DNA of 64,000 nt, from NCBI RefSeq assembly GCF_032062135.1, contig NC_092863.1, positions 16,487,470-16,551,469 of the forward strand, read 5' to 3'. Origin of the DNA: Pyxicephalus adspersus. Its lineage: Eukaryota > Chordata > Amphibia > Anura > Pyxicephalidae. A program made the position numbers and the translations under genes. Shown piece by piece: positions 1-13,700 of the stretch (positions are counted from its first letter, which is position 1; each line of letters begins with the position of its first letter). A model generated the notes under the pieces. It was not told the DNA's origin. It ran no database searches and saw only the letters and a program-made list of their open reading frames with translations.

Positions 1-1270
1 ACTGTAGTCTTCTTCATGGGTAAATAAGGCATCCCCCTGAAAATAAGCCCTAGAGCATATTTTGGCCTTCAAAAAAAAATAAGACAGTGTCTTATCATCG
101 GGGAAACAGGGAATATTTATTTTTATATATTGTACGTACATATTATGCCAAACCCACACCTCAGTCTGGGCTAATTTTATCTAGAGCACCAGTATTACAA
201 TAATCTCTGAATCCAAAACATTCACAGAATGAATGGTGAGTCGTATACATATCTGACAGTTACTATGTATAAGGGCATGCTCCTTTTGGCTGGTACACTT
301 CATTTTCAGAAGAACAATATGACAACCCCTTTATATCCCCAATAAGACTTGGTAATATTACAAATTCCTTACTGCTAACTATTTTAGAAGCTCAGCTGTT
401 ACAAATGGACCTACCAGATTTTGTCTACCTGTACCTATTGTCATTGTCTGTTTATTGGTTTTCTGGTTCTTAGTCTGTCTATATTTATACTTAATCTCTA
501 CAATTATCATTGTACTGTCAATGTACATCATTGGACATTGACTGCAAGGCTTTTTATTATATGGTAGTGATCCCTCCTTTTTTCGGGCCCGCGGACCACT
601 AAGATTGCTGGTTACGGACCGCGCGTGCACGGGGATCCGGGTGTAACTCAAAGAAACCTCCTCCATAGTGACATCATGATGCTTGAACCCGCCCACTCTC
701 CCATCGAAGATCTGAGCCTGCACCTAGGCATGTCCAAAAAACACAACCCGCCCACATCCCTAAGCCTGGGATCTGTACAGGGACCTGGTCCCTGGCTCTA
801 GCCAGTTCATCTGCCAAGCGGGGTCCTTTTTCTGACTCCGCTTGGGGGCACACCAGCCAGAGCTGCGGACCACTAAAATTTTCTCCACCGGTTGGTGACT
901 GCTGTTATAAGGGATAAGTTACCATAATATACAATAGGAATCCTCTCAATTGCACTTGGCCTGTGCTATTAAATCTCATATACTAAAGATCTGCAGCAAG
1001 TATTGTCCCATATACTTTCTCTTATGTGGATTACAGTGGTATTTTCATTGGCAGGTTTATGATGTATTTATACTTTTGTCTATGGTCAACAACGCTAAAC
1101 TGATGTTTAATACATAGTTTCAAAGGGTGTGTCAAGTACTTCTGTCTGATGTTCATACTCACACACACAAAATAGCCATCATTCTCAAAAATACCTTTGA
1201 TGAAGCTGGAGATTCGCCTGGCAAAGGCCTAGACGCCTGTAAAATTCTCATAAAAGCTGACAGTGACACC
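1..1270. other. Upstream spacer, no gene seen
   Basis: AT-rich spacer before the first keratin gene. Positions about 580-925 hold a GC-rich dispersed repeat, listed separately. I see no keratin exon and no coding frame with recognisable content. The open frame on the minus strand at 379-723 runs across the repeat and looks fortuitous. Confidence 0.6.
580..925. repeat. GC-rich dispersed repeat, copy 1
   Basis: This GC-rich block stands out from AT-rich flanks. It shares phrases such as gcggaccacta and cccgcccactctcccatcg with blocks at about 32497-32722 and 41552-41850. The 41 kb copy begins caggggtgtag, a hAT-like start, so the family may be a nonautonomous hAT element. The class is inferred; the repetition is seen directly. 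Confidence 0.5.
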
Positions 1271-1282
1271 CACAAGAGTTCT

Positions 1283-1289
1283 TATAAAA
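1283..1289 (+). promoter_or_regulatory. TATA box of keratin gene A
   Basis: TATAAAA lies 93 bp before the ATG at 1376, so transcription should start near 1314 and leave a short 5' leader of about 60 nt. The four other keratin genes here have a TATA box at a similar distance. Confidence 0.7.
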
Positions 1290-1375
1290 GAAGAACAATT
1301 AGTGTCACTCGTTTTCCAAGTTAAAATAACAAAGACAACATCTTGCATTTATTTAGACATACCAATCTCCTCATT

Positions 1376-4300
1376 ATGAATTACAATTGTAGGAAAGCTT
1401 GGTCGACTGCTGGATCTCTTAAGAGGGCCTCTTCATTTGGTTGTCAATCGAAAAAGCTTTCCAGGCATTTGTCTTTAATGAGTAACAGTTCCCTAGAGTC
1501 CCTTGGCTTTTATGGTGGATCAAGACTTCGAAGAACCGGTGACAGTGTGTTTGGATCAGGAAGTATAGAAAATTGTTCTGGAGTTAACATCAATAGTTTT
1601 GAAACCTATGGCAGCTGGAAGAATGGTGTACTGTTTGGTACAAATGCAAAGGAGACAATGATGGCTTTAAATGACCGATTGGCTATCTACCTCGAGAGGG
1701 TGGTATCATTGGAGGAAGAAAATCAACAACTGGAAAGGAGGATCAAAGAATGGTATGAAAAAAATGCTCCACAACAACTTCCTGACCTCAGCCAATACTT
1801 CATGATCATTGAGGAGCTCCAGAAAGAGGTATGAATTCTAAAATTACTATCTTGCTGTGGTTAATTCCCCCTATAGACATTACAGTTTTATTTCTCTACA
1901 AGATACACAAAGTGCAAATATTTGAAGGAATGTAGTAGAAACCATTTATCTGGATATTATGATTTTAATTGAATGGAGTAGGTCATCACTCCTAAGCTTT
2001 TGCCATGACACTGGTGTCTGGGAACTTCATGCTCATCCATTCTCCGCTTACAACATCCATTTTAAAAACACAGCGGCTCACTAATGATGTCAGCAATTGT
2101 TAAAACATATTGTTCTGGAAAGTACGTGAATAGATCTCTGCCTGGAGCCTCCCCGCTCTGATGCAACCCAGGCTCAATGTCCACCAGACCCAGAATTATA
2201 TAACTTTTATTGAATGGTATGATTATCAGTGTGCCTATTTTTCAAATTATTTTTATTATTAATGTGGAATGCCCACAGAAATGGGAACTTACTTAATTTA
2301 CATACAAACAGAGGTCCACTGGAAACCCATAATTATTACTACTGAAAAACCATTTTACTAATTTTTGAACCGCCATCTAAATTAGTGAGTGCAGTCAGAA
2401 CAAAGGCTTTTTTACACATTTTACAATCCTGTTCTACAATCTGCTATAGATTTACCAACAACTATTATAAATGTCTTTCTGATTGTAAATAAATGGAATA
2501 ACTTGTTTAGGTAGGCACTTATACTATGTGCTTGTCATTTGGTAAATATAATAGTGCAGAGGTTCTTTAACCAGATAGGAACACTTGGACAGTTTATGGT
2601 TTAGGTAAGTTGGCACCATCCCAGGCAAATAACATAAAAAATCTCTAAAATTTACTAAATGTTTCACTAGTCTCTATAGTGCTAGAGGCTGTAATATGAA
2701 ACTATTTTAAGTGCCATCTTTAAACATAGCTAATTCTACGGTATAGCAGATCAATTCAGGGCAGAACTAAAATTCTTATATCTTGGCTTGCCCTTGTCCA
2801 TCTTCCTTTTGCTCCCTGTTGCTCCAGGTATGATGGTAATGTGCACTGACCATTTAGGTAGTGTGAGGAATTCCGGAAAAAATACATGGAAGCTCAGAGA
2901 ACTCTGAAATTAAATGTATATGGGAACACATACTATTTGTGCACACTGTGCATCTTTTTTATATAAGCCTTCTAGTACTTATGGGCCTATCTATTTTTAG
3001 ATGAACCTTCCAATAGTCACACAGATGGGTGCAGGGACTCTGCCTTGTTGCAGTCATGTTAATTTCAGGGAATCAGCATGCTTAAATAACCGGTAGTTGC
3101 ATGGGGGACCCAAAAACTGATCCTACATTAGGTCTTAAACACTTCATAAATAAATCTATAATGATTTATTTTGCAACCAGGATATTAAAATAAAAAGGCA
3201 CACCCTAAGTTGCCTTATGAAGGTGGATCAAAGTTGGTAATCACATTGCATTAAGTCCCAATGTTAATAAACATGCCATGTTTATGTGAATATAGCATGA
3301 TATATATGTTAGTGTTGGTACTGGGCTTGATTGATTATTTTCCATCCTAATTCTCAAATTTGCAATCTTTTCCAGATATTTGATGTCAGAATGAAAAACG
3401 CTGAAGTTCTTTTGAACACAGACAATTCGCGTCTTGCAGGAGATGACCTTCAAAGCAAGTAAGGAAATATTAAGGTACACGTTCTCAATAGAGAAGATAC
3501 ATTGGGAAATTGAAACATGTAGAATCAGAAGTGCAGTTTGTTGAATTAGATAAGTGTCTTAGGTGGTGAACCTAACTGAAATGAACAACGTATCTCATGG
3601 GCTGTATCCTATTTAGGTTTCTTAGCCAGGAATCTAGCAGGTACAGATAAAAATTATTGTGGAATGGCTGTGATGATGTCAGACTGGTTGCGATGGCTAT
3701 AAAAGAGATGCCTTTTGTGAAGGTGTGAAGAGCTTTCAAGCCCTGGAACAATATGTGGAGACTTCAGCTTCCATGGAAGCATTGATCCCATCCAACACTT
3801 CAAATTCAGTGTCAGTTATACCTCTCTGTACTGAAGGCATTGGTACTGCTTTTGTGCAACCCAATAGCACTTGATTTTGCAACATAAAGACGGACTACTA
3901 TCAGTAGAGAAGTCCTCAATGTCCAAGCACAGTGGTCTCTACATTAAATCAATGAATGTGACAGCATAGTAATACACGCTCTCAACTGAATTCAAATTCT
4001 TGGAATGGACCTCAGAGTTTTGATTAATACACACGGAATTACTACAATGACCAAAGGTTATATTGTAAATACAGTCCTTTGTTTTATCCAAGGGGAGCAT
4101 CCTGTGCCTAGACCTGTATGTGCTAAAGTCATAGTAAGATTTGGTCAGCATATGAGAACTGGGTCCTGGTTGTCATCCCTTGGAAGCTTTGCAACCTTTC
4201 AGTTTGTAAAATACAAGCAGAGTTGCTCTGAAGGCAGTAAGACTTGTAATGTCCCTTTTTATGTAAAAGCCCCATGTAGGTTGGTTAGTAAACAAAACTT

Positions 4301-7300
4301 TGAAACCTTTTTGTACTTTCCATACTTACCTATATGTTTTCCTGCCTTTGCTCTTTTCCTCCTGCTATTATTATCTTGGAAGAACAACAGTTTGGTAGAC
4401 ATCATCTTCAATATATGGTGAGACCTTAAAGTATTCATTGACATCCTAGACCATACTTTTGTTGTCCATGGATTTCGTGCTTTTGGGAAGGAAATGTTGC
4501 CAGTTGTGAAGAACAAGCTTGGTATGCAAATAACTTCCAACAGTAGTATTATATGCAGCACTGTACAATGTTATCTAGAGAAGTATTATTTCTGCAGAAC
4601 TTATTTAAAGCATTCAATAGAATAGGCACCAGCTGTTGTATTATCTTTTATAGCCTCTGTTTTATAATACAACTTTAGTCTGAAAGCTTATAATTTTCAG
4701 TTATGTTGTTCTTTATAAAACACAAACAGGAGACTATGGGAAAAGAAATAATAAAAACTTCCCAAAAACTCACAACACAACTGACGATGTGTGCAAGATC
4801 AAAGTTTTAGGCATCTGCACATTCTCTTTGAAGGTCTAAATCAGGGGTTGGGGTTTTGGACTACTAGGCCATTTCAGGAGGTCAAGAAGGCACACTAGTC
4901 CAGAAGAAACAAGGTGTCCAAGGAAAGGTTTTTTCCAACCGTGACTACAAGTGAGCAGCTTCAGTCTTCCGCTCATCCACAGTGTAGTCTCTGTACGTGT
5001 GCGCTTTCTTGGCATTGAAATGCCCATTGAGATTCGACCATTTGAAAGTGCTGTTGGGGTTGATGCACACTAAACACAGGGCTTTGTTACCACGTTGGAC
5101 GAAGAATAATTCGTCAGTCCATTTGGGGTTGAAGACGCGACGTTCGAGAACAACCTTACGGAGACTGGTAGCTGCGCGTTGCTTCTGCTCTTTAGGCATA
5201 GTAATTGGGGTTACTGTGCAGGAACTCGATGCTACCACGGGAACTCGCAATAACGTGACAATTCAATTAGGCCAGATCCAACAATAAATACCTAGGGGGG
5301 TGTTAGGCTGAACTGGAATACTGGCTAGGCTGTATCCAGCCTAAAGGCCATAGTTTGCCTACCTCTGGTCTAAATAGATAACACCAGAGTTGTATTTAAA
5401 CATTGTGAGAAGAAATGGCAATGCCACAAAAAACAACCTTTGTGACAGATTAGAAAACACAGAACATAGTAGCATTGTCATTCTATGGGGATTATTAAAG
5501 ACAATAGTAGATTTCCTGGGCTTCATAATGGACCTTTTCCAGGAACTGGCACATTTTATTCCAATGGACAAAATGTAAAAGTATAGGGTTACTTAAGTCT
5601 TATGAGGCAATGAGGCAAGGAGCCAAAGTCTCATCCAATGTTAAGCACTATTTATTGTGTATAAAGTTTAGGCTTGTGAAAAAATGAAGTTGAAGTTTTA
5701 AAACTGTGAATATAAACTTTTTGTTGACACTGCCTTATTGATTACACTTAAAGCTTGGCTCTCGGTAGATCAAAGGAAACAACATTTATTAAAGTTGTGT
5801 ATATCCTTAACATAATAAATAGATTTTTTTTATTTGTATATAAAGCCTTCATAAATACCAGAACCTGCCTTGATGTTAGCCTCTCGTAATCTGAGAGAAA
5901 TGTCAGCACTCACAGTTCTTTGCAAATCACTATAATGTGACTCCATGCAGACCAACGCAGCGTGTCGGGGAGAGAAATGGTTTCCATTTGGAGAATGCAA
6001 GTGGATGACATATTTTTTTGTTGCTGTTCCTTTATATGTCTATGCTATGGCTATGTTGTCTGGTAAGGTGTTTAAAGTAAGTGGTTGTCTAAAATTTGCT
6101 TGTTTTAAGGTCACCTGGTATAGCACGGTTATCCACTCATGCGCTGTATATAATAAAGCCTAAATTTGCTGTCATGATCACTGTTCGAGAGAGGAAGGAG
6201 GACAAAGGAAACGTCTGTACTGTGCCCTGATCATAAGAACTTGATGTTTGCATTGATGGAAGTTTTGGTATTGGGGAAACGGAGCCCAGAAAGTCTAGTG
6301 GCTTTGATGGCTGTACATTTTGATGTGACTGTTATGTGCTAAAAATTGTTAAGAGCATGGGCTTAGGACTTTGAACATTTGCCAATGGTAATATTATCAA
6401 TTGGCAAGAACAGGATATTCATAAACTCCTACTTACTGAAGAAAGCATGACTTAATAGAGTCTCTACTCTATGCTCATAACTGTGGCATATGTCACAGTG
6501 TTCAGGGTTGATATTGTAAGGCATTCAATACCATTTTTATTATCTGAAAACTTCCAAAAAATTGAAATTCCAAAGAGATTGAAGGAACAATAAATTATGG
6601 AGAATTGTAAAAATGATCATTAAATATGTCACAGTGTACAAAAAAAAATGCTGTGTCTGTATGGACACTAAAGACTTATTTATCAGCAATACATTTTATG
6701 TAATAACACAGTTACATGTTGTGTAATATTTGTGTTGTTATTAAAAACTTACCAAGGCTTTTTATTGGTCATATATAAACACTGGTAAACAATGCTGTAA
6801 TCTGTTCTACTGGGTGAAGTTGTATAATCTTTGGGAACTTCATAGGGATCATAGGATGGAAATTGCCATAAGTATGTTTGGAATTGATTTATAAACCTCA
6901 AAGGAAAGCAAAACAAAGCAAAAAGAATCCAATCAGATTCAGATATAAAATAATGGCACGTAACACAAAAGCAAGTAGAACTAAATTCCAACTGTTGCTT
7001 GATATCAGAAGATTTAAATATTGGGCCGTTTTCCCCTTACCTTTTATATAGAAGTGAAATTCTAAATTAAGAACTTCGTACATTATTTCATAGGTACCTA
7101 ATAGCATGACTGGATCAAACCTGCTATTGGTTACTGGTAAGACACAAAAGGTACTTACTATTTACAGAAGTTGCACACTTCTAAAATACAGCATGTGCAC
7201 GATCAACAAAGTGAGGTGGAAGATCACCTGAATTACGTGTTTTAGGTTTTAAAGGCATTACATTTAAAATACTTCTGTTTTTCTACCAACTCTTGCCAAC

Positions 7301-10300
7301 ATTAGGAGCCCATCTCTATCATCTCTATTGAACTAAAACTAATTTTCCACCTCCCCTGAAGAAGCCGCTTTGGCGAAACGAGTTGGGACCAATCAGATGT
7401 CAATACTATTAATGATTTGTTTCAATATTTTTGTAAAGTTTGTTCTAAGATCCCACTTCAAAAGTGTTATACCCTGATTGAACAGTAGATGCAAAATGTG
7501 TAACAAAATTATTTCTCAATCAACACTGTGGCCTCAAAAGCTGTATTCTTCCTCTCTTTCTCTTTTATTATATTGATTTAAATTAAGGGCCAGGCAATAA
7601 TGACTACTAGATTTGTTTTTGCTTATGGTTTTTGCATGTCTGTCTGTGAACATGACATGCAATGTTTTGGAACTGGGCACACAAAATGCTTTCAGCTATA
7701 GCATTTGTCAAGTCATATACCTTGAACAATACTACATATTGCCCAACAGTTGATATATATATACAATAACTCCTACAGAATCTCCTTATGGACTTCCAGT
7801 TGCATAAGGATGCCTTCTATATTGTTTGCACATTTTAAAGTTGAATTTTTTTAACTATGTTTACTTCATTTTTTAAGGTATCACATAGAGCTCAGTTTGT
7901 GTAAAACAATAGAAGATGATATAGTAGACTTGCGCAGATGTCTGGACAGACTGACGCTGGAGCGATGTGATTTAGAATATCGGCTGGAGTATCTTACAGA
8001 AGACCTAATAGTTCTGAAAAACACCCACAGTGAGGTATAAGTTTAAGTGTAATACATTGTACAATTCTCTGACAAATAGCATATCGGTGTGGTTATATTA
8101 TTCTGCACTTGCCCAGGGCTTTGTGATTAATTCTAGGGATGAGGGTCCAGGTTTTACAGAATTCTGAACTTGCTAGTTCTAAGCTGAAACTCCGAATTTA
8201 GAATTTGCGGAGAGAGCTTCAGTTATCATGAGCAACCAATCCACTTGGGGGGGAGGTTTACAGCCAATGACGGGAACTCCACCTATCTGGTATTGTGTAT
8301 TCACTAGGGATGAGCGAGCCTCTGGCAGTCTCGCACAAATTTTCTCAAACTTTTGGCAAACCAATTTCGCAAAATCGGAAGATTGGAAGAAATTAAAACA
8401 GGAGGATTCCCAAAGCTGCATTCAGCCCTGGGAATCCTCCTGTTTGCGATCCCCAGGGCACTAGAGGTTAATTAATATGACTGCAACAGCAATCAGGGGA
8501 GTGGAGTTGCTGTGCTCCCCTGATTGCTGTTGCCGCCCTGTAGTTATGTGTTCCTGGATAGAGTTTCTCTATCCAGGAACACAGGACTCCTGTGTTCTTG
8601 GATAGAGAAACTCTATCTAAGAACACATACAACTAGTAAAGGGCTGCAAGAGCAATCAGCCCCCGATTGGTCTTTGCAGGCCCCAAAAATTTGGTTTCGG
8701 CGGCCGAATTTACAAAGGCCATTCTTGCCTACAAATTTGGTAAGCGAGAATGGCCCAATTCGCCAAGAGACTGAATTAAATAAATTTGCTCTCTCATCCC
8801 TACTATTCACCCAATCCAGCTAAGTAATACAACTGTCAAAGTCCACCAGCTATATTGGCTGATCTCATGAAAACAATGCAGGATTCTGTTCAGTGGGAAA
8901 GAACTCCTGCCACCTATGCCATTGTTGAGGGTAGGTGAACATCAGAACAAATAACATTGTTGCTATTAACAAGTTATAACCTTCTGAGGAAGCCTTTGGG
9001 TGAAACGCATCAAGGATGATGGAAACACAAGAATATAAATATTCAGTATTATGAAATGCATTGTGTAATGATGAACATGTAATAATACAAATACAAATTG
9101 CATATATTTACTGATTTTTTAACAGCATCTCCAATATATAATGGTTTTGTGTTTTAGGAAGTGAAAAACCTCAAAGAACAGCTAGGAGCCAGAGTCCATG
9201 TGGAGGTGGACGTTGCTCCTGCAGTGGACCTCAAGAAAACTTTGTCGAATATGCGAATTGAATATGAAAGTTTAATAGAAAGGAACCTAAATGATATTGA
9301 GAAATGGTTTATCACACAGGTAAAATGAAAATTATTTCATTTAAGTCAACAATACATTTGGTACAAGTTGTTTTTTAAGGCTTTGAGAATCAGGCATGGT
9401 GTGTATTTGGGATAGTATTCAAGGCCGTAATGCTCTTGTTGATATAATCAAGTGTAAAAAAGTAAAGAGCCCATACAAATGGGAACAAAAGATTTGATTT
9501 GTATTTTTCTCCAAGACTCCTCTCCAGCATTGTAAACTCTTTGTTGATAAATCTCCCCCACTTACTGGATTATTAGGAAGGATCTCCCTGTTTTTTTTCC
9601 ATTTAGAACCTCCAATAGACTTAAGCTACGTACACACTTCCAATTATTATCGTTGGAAAACGAACGACGAACGATCCTGCACGATATCTACGAACGATCG
9701 TATAGCACCGATCCTGCACATAGAGATAACGACACGATCGTTCGTAGATATTGTACACACAATAGATACGATCGTTTGAGCGATAGAGGAACTATGTGCA
9801 CGACAGGAAAGTGAACGGACGTTCGTTCATCACGCATGCTCTGAACATGGACGATCAACGAACGACCGTACACACGAACGATGTTCAACGATCGTCGTCC
9901 AATCCGATCCGCCGGTCCGGTCGTTCGTTTCCAACGAGTTTCCTCGTTCGTCGGCGTCGTTGGTTACTTTTTTACGAACAATTTTTTGCCCAATCGATCG
10001 TTCGTCGTTCGATTGGAACGATAAAAATTGGAAGTGTGTACGCACCTTAAACCAGCAATTATAGAGACATTGTCAGTTTGCCTTTTTAGAGCTTCCACCT
10101 CAAGTACTCAAATAAAGCAAGTCAGACCATTGTTAGATATCCTTATCAACATCCATGTTGTGGTTCAATGATTCAGTCAATATCACAGAGATATCACATT
10201 GCCATCACAGAGTGAAGAATTAAACAGACAGATGATATCGGGAGCCGAGCAGCTTCAGATGGTGAAAACTGAGGCGATCGATTTGCAACACACGATACAG

Positions 10301-10735
10301 AATCTGGAGATTGACCTACAAACTCAGCTAAGTACTGTAGGTTGGCAATATAAACACACATGCAGAGGCATAAAACAAAACATTAAATTCCCTAAGGGGT
10401 ATATTTATAAAAAAATCTGCATGCATATTCATTTTGTGTTGATTTCCCAGCATTTGTTCATTAATGTTTTTTCATATAATGTATAAACGGATTTTGTACA
10501 AATGAAGCTAATGTTTTTAATGTATTTTTAGGGTTTTTTTGCTCATATGATCACATTTTTTTAGGGTGTTGCACTTGCAAAACAAAAAGGAAAACTTAAA
10601 GATCAGAAAGTAGCACAAAAAAGGGCAAAGAGGTTCCTATATTTCCCTCCTTATTGTTCAGCCAATCTTCAAGCCCCTATTTTTGGAAAAAAACCAACCA
10701 TGTATTTGGAATGAAACTGGCTACAAACAACAAAT

Positions 10736-10789
<54 letters not shown>

Positions 10790-13700
10790 CCCTAAGGCTG
10801 CAGGTCCTAGAAGGTGTTATATTCATAGTAGTTGGTCCCTAGCTGCATTGCAGCCACAGAGCTGATTTCAATTATCCACAGACCACCAGCTATCATTTTA
10901 CTTTGCAACTTAAACACAGCAGGACATCACACCAAAAATCCCCAGCTACATTTTCACCAACAAAAAACACTACCTTCTAGGATCTCAGCTTCCACAGTGC
11001 CAAAACAAGGAAACGTTACACTTTTGTACTCTTGAACACCTTCATTGCTCTCTGAACCCTGTCCTGCAAACCCAAAAACCATGTGTCGGTACCTACTGCT
11101 ACTACATTCATCAACTCCCTATGACTGGCCACCAAGTCTCCATGCCTGATGACAGTCATACCAACTTCCCTATTTATTCCAAGCCTTGGTAATCCTCTTA
11201 ACCAAACATGCCAGGCACAAAGATATATGGGCCACATTGTCCACCCAGATGGCCAAGAATGCCAAGCATAACCTCAAAAGGTCCATTCTGTTACCCCATG
11301 TTGTTAACAACATTATATGAATAATATTGCATCGGTAGTAAATTCCAAGCATCAGGATCCAAGAATTTGCTCCAGTCTAGTCTTTTTTTCAGATATCAGC
11401 TCTGGAGCACACACTGGCTGAAACAGATGAGAGTTATAGTTTTCAGCTTACTGAGATACAAGAACTGGTTAACAATATAGAAGATGACTTAGCTCAAATG
11501 AGATATGATGTGGAACGCCAGAACTATGAATACAAGATCCTTACCGATGTAAAAACTCGTCTAGAGATGGAGATTGCAACATACAAACGACTTATGGAAG
11601 GAGAGGATATAAAGTAAGTAGGAACAGGGCCCAATGGCGTTGATAGGCTTCTACTGTAGGTATAATTCAATTTATGCTATATAAGAACACACAAGTAAAA
11701 TCTAATATCATAACTAGAAAAAGCACTTTGAAGCTGGAAGAGAAAAGACTAAGGAGGTAATTTGCCTACTCTGTAATTACATCTAGAACCAATGATAAGA
11801 GTTGAGCTTCTCTGCAGTAAGTTCTAGGTGTGCAGACCTAAATTTATTTGACTGTGAATACTCTGTATACTAGTGCACCAATAAAAAGGCACAGGCTGTG
11901 CAAAATTCGCAATGATGAAAACCTTGATGGATGGTAGAGTACCAGCAGATTGATAGGCTGGTAGAGACATTCACTATACAGGTAATCCCTGGGGTTAAGG
12001 ACAGCCAACATATGGACGCCTCCTAGTTATGAATGGGGATTTCCTGCTCGCTGTGTGCAGAACGAAGGCTGAACGGGGTGGAGGGGGGGTTGCATGACTT
12101 GCAGAAGAAATCTTTTGCTAAACACAGGTGAGGTTGTGGGTGATCTTAGGGGGGGGGGGGGTGAGCTCTTTCTGCAGCCTCTTGTACCTCTTTAATGACC
12201 AAGACAAACTCTGCAGTTGTTTGTTTTTGCATATCAAAGCACAGCTTGCTCCAGAAGTTACCCTCCCTGGAGGTATGAATACTGAGAATTTTTAAATGTA
12301 AAAGCGGTACAAATTCCCGCCCTCCAGCCACACACTGGCGAGCAGATGCCCGCCCTCGCATCCCCTGCTTTTACACGCCAGGGACCCAGATGCCGGCTGG
12401 GCATCACCAGGTTAGGTAGATGCCCGTCCGGAATCACCAGGGGAAGAAGAAGAAGCACCACTGGAGGATGCCGCTGGAACTTGGGAACCAGGTAAGATTT
12501 TTAAACTCCCTGGTATGAAAAAACCCATATGAGACACACTTGGAAATACCACCAGGGTGATTAATGAATGTCTAGGCTCCATAAAGATTTTTTTTTACTT
12601 TGTTTGTGATTTACTCACAGTGAGGATTTTATACAGTAACTGACCCCACAGTACCTAATAATATGTTGAGACAAACATCTGTCCTAATTCAATTTAATAA
12701 AATAATGTACCTGTTCCGACTTTCATACAAATTCAATTTAAGAACAAACCTACAGTCCCTATCTCGTATGTAACCCAGGGACTACTTGTATATTAGTTTT
12801 TTTTTAGACTCTAAAATATGTGAATGTGCTTCCCTAGCATCGCTGACACTTAGAAACAGCTTAGTGCGTTTAACAGAAAAGAGACCTCTGCAGAAAATAT
12901 CATCTAGTAAACTAATTTGTTGTATGAAAAGCTAGTTGTCTGTGCCCGCTCCTAATATTTATATTCCTCTTTGGAAACACAACTGCATTCTGGTTTTGGC
13001 CTTCAAATAATTTCAATAAATTGACAACTAGTTGACAAAAAGTAACATTGTGTATTTAGGTTATTCGCTTTTTTTATGCAGAACTAACCTATTTCTTTTT
13101 GTTAATATTCAGTATGTCGAAGTTCCAGTCGACAGGAAGCAGAGGTAAATAAAACAAGTTAATGTGTGAGTTGGTCTAATACACAAGATGAAATAAAAGT
13201 AAAACATTAAAATTATCCATCAACTTCTCCTATGACTTTTACTTTCTTAGTGTTTGATAGACTGTTTGGCTCTATAACTGAAGAGGTAGGTGTCCGTTAG
13301 GTTAGGTTTCAAATTGATCTGGTTTGGCTTAGTACCTTCGGGGGCAAGTAGTAGTAGTGTTGAAGACAAGCTCTTGAGGCAACTGAAATAAAAAGTAATT
13401 AATCACATCCATAAAAAAAGTATCATATTTGAAATGTAAAATCAAATATAAAAAGTGGTAAACCACCACAGAGCCCCGAATGCCATCCCAACTGCTGGCA
13501 TAGTTTGTGCTTGAGAGAAGCAAACCACCCAGGTTCAGACCACACATCCAAAAGTAAGCCTAACCTAATTTAAAATCTAATACTAAACCTAAACCTTAAA
13601 TGTAACAACTGTTTATGTACACATATTCCTTAATGCTCTTCTATTAGGTCCGTTCTGAGCTCCTATTTGCTTGTGATAGCAGGAACTACTGCTAAACCTG

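Noticed and set aside
4005..4421. 138-codon open frame in intron 2 of gene A
   Set aside because: No recognisable domain, AT-rich composition, no promoter or splice context; an open frame of this size is expected by chance in this amount of sequence.
4945..5250. Host gene encoding a BED zinc-finger protein
   Set aside because: The frame lies wholly within a hAT element bounded by an exact 8-bp duplication and lacks the rest of the protein.
13251..13285. 35-nt exon with the more obvious donor at 13286 (gtaggt)
   Set aside because: Using it would shift the frame and put a stop at once in the last exon. Only the 39-nt version is frame-compatible.
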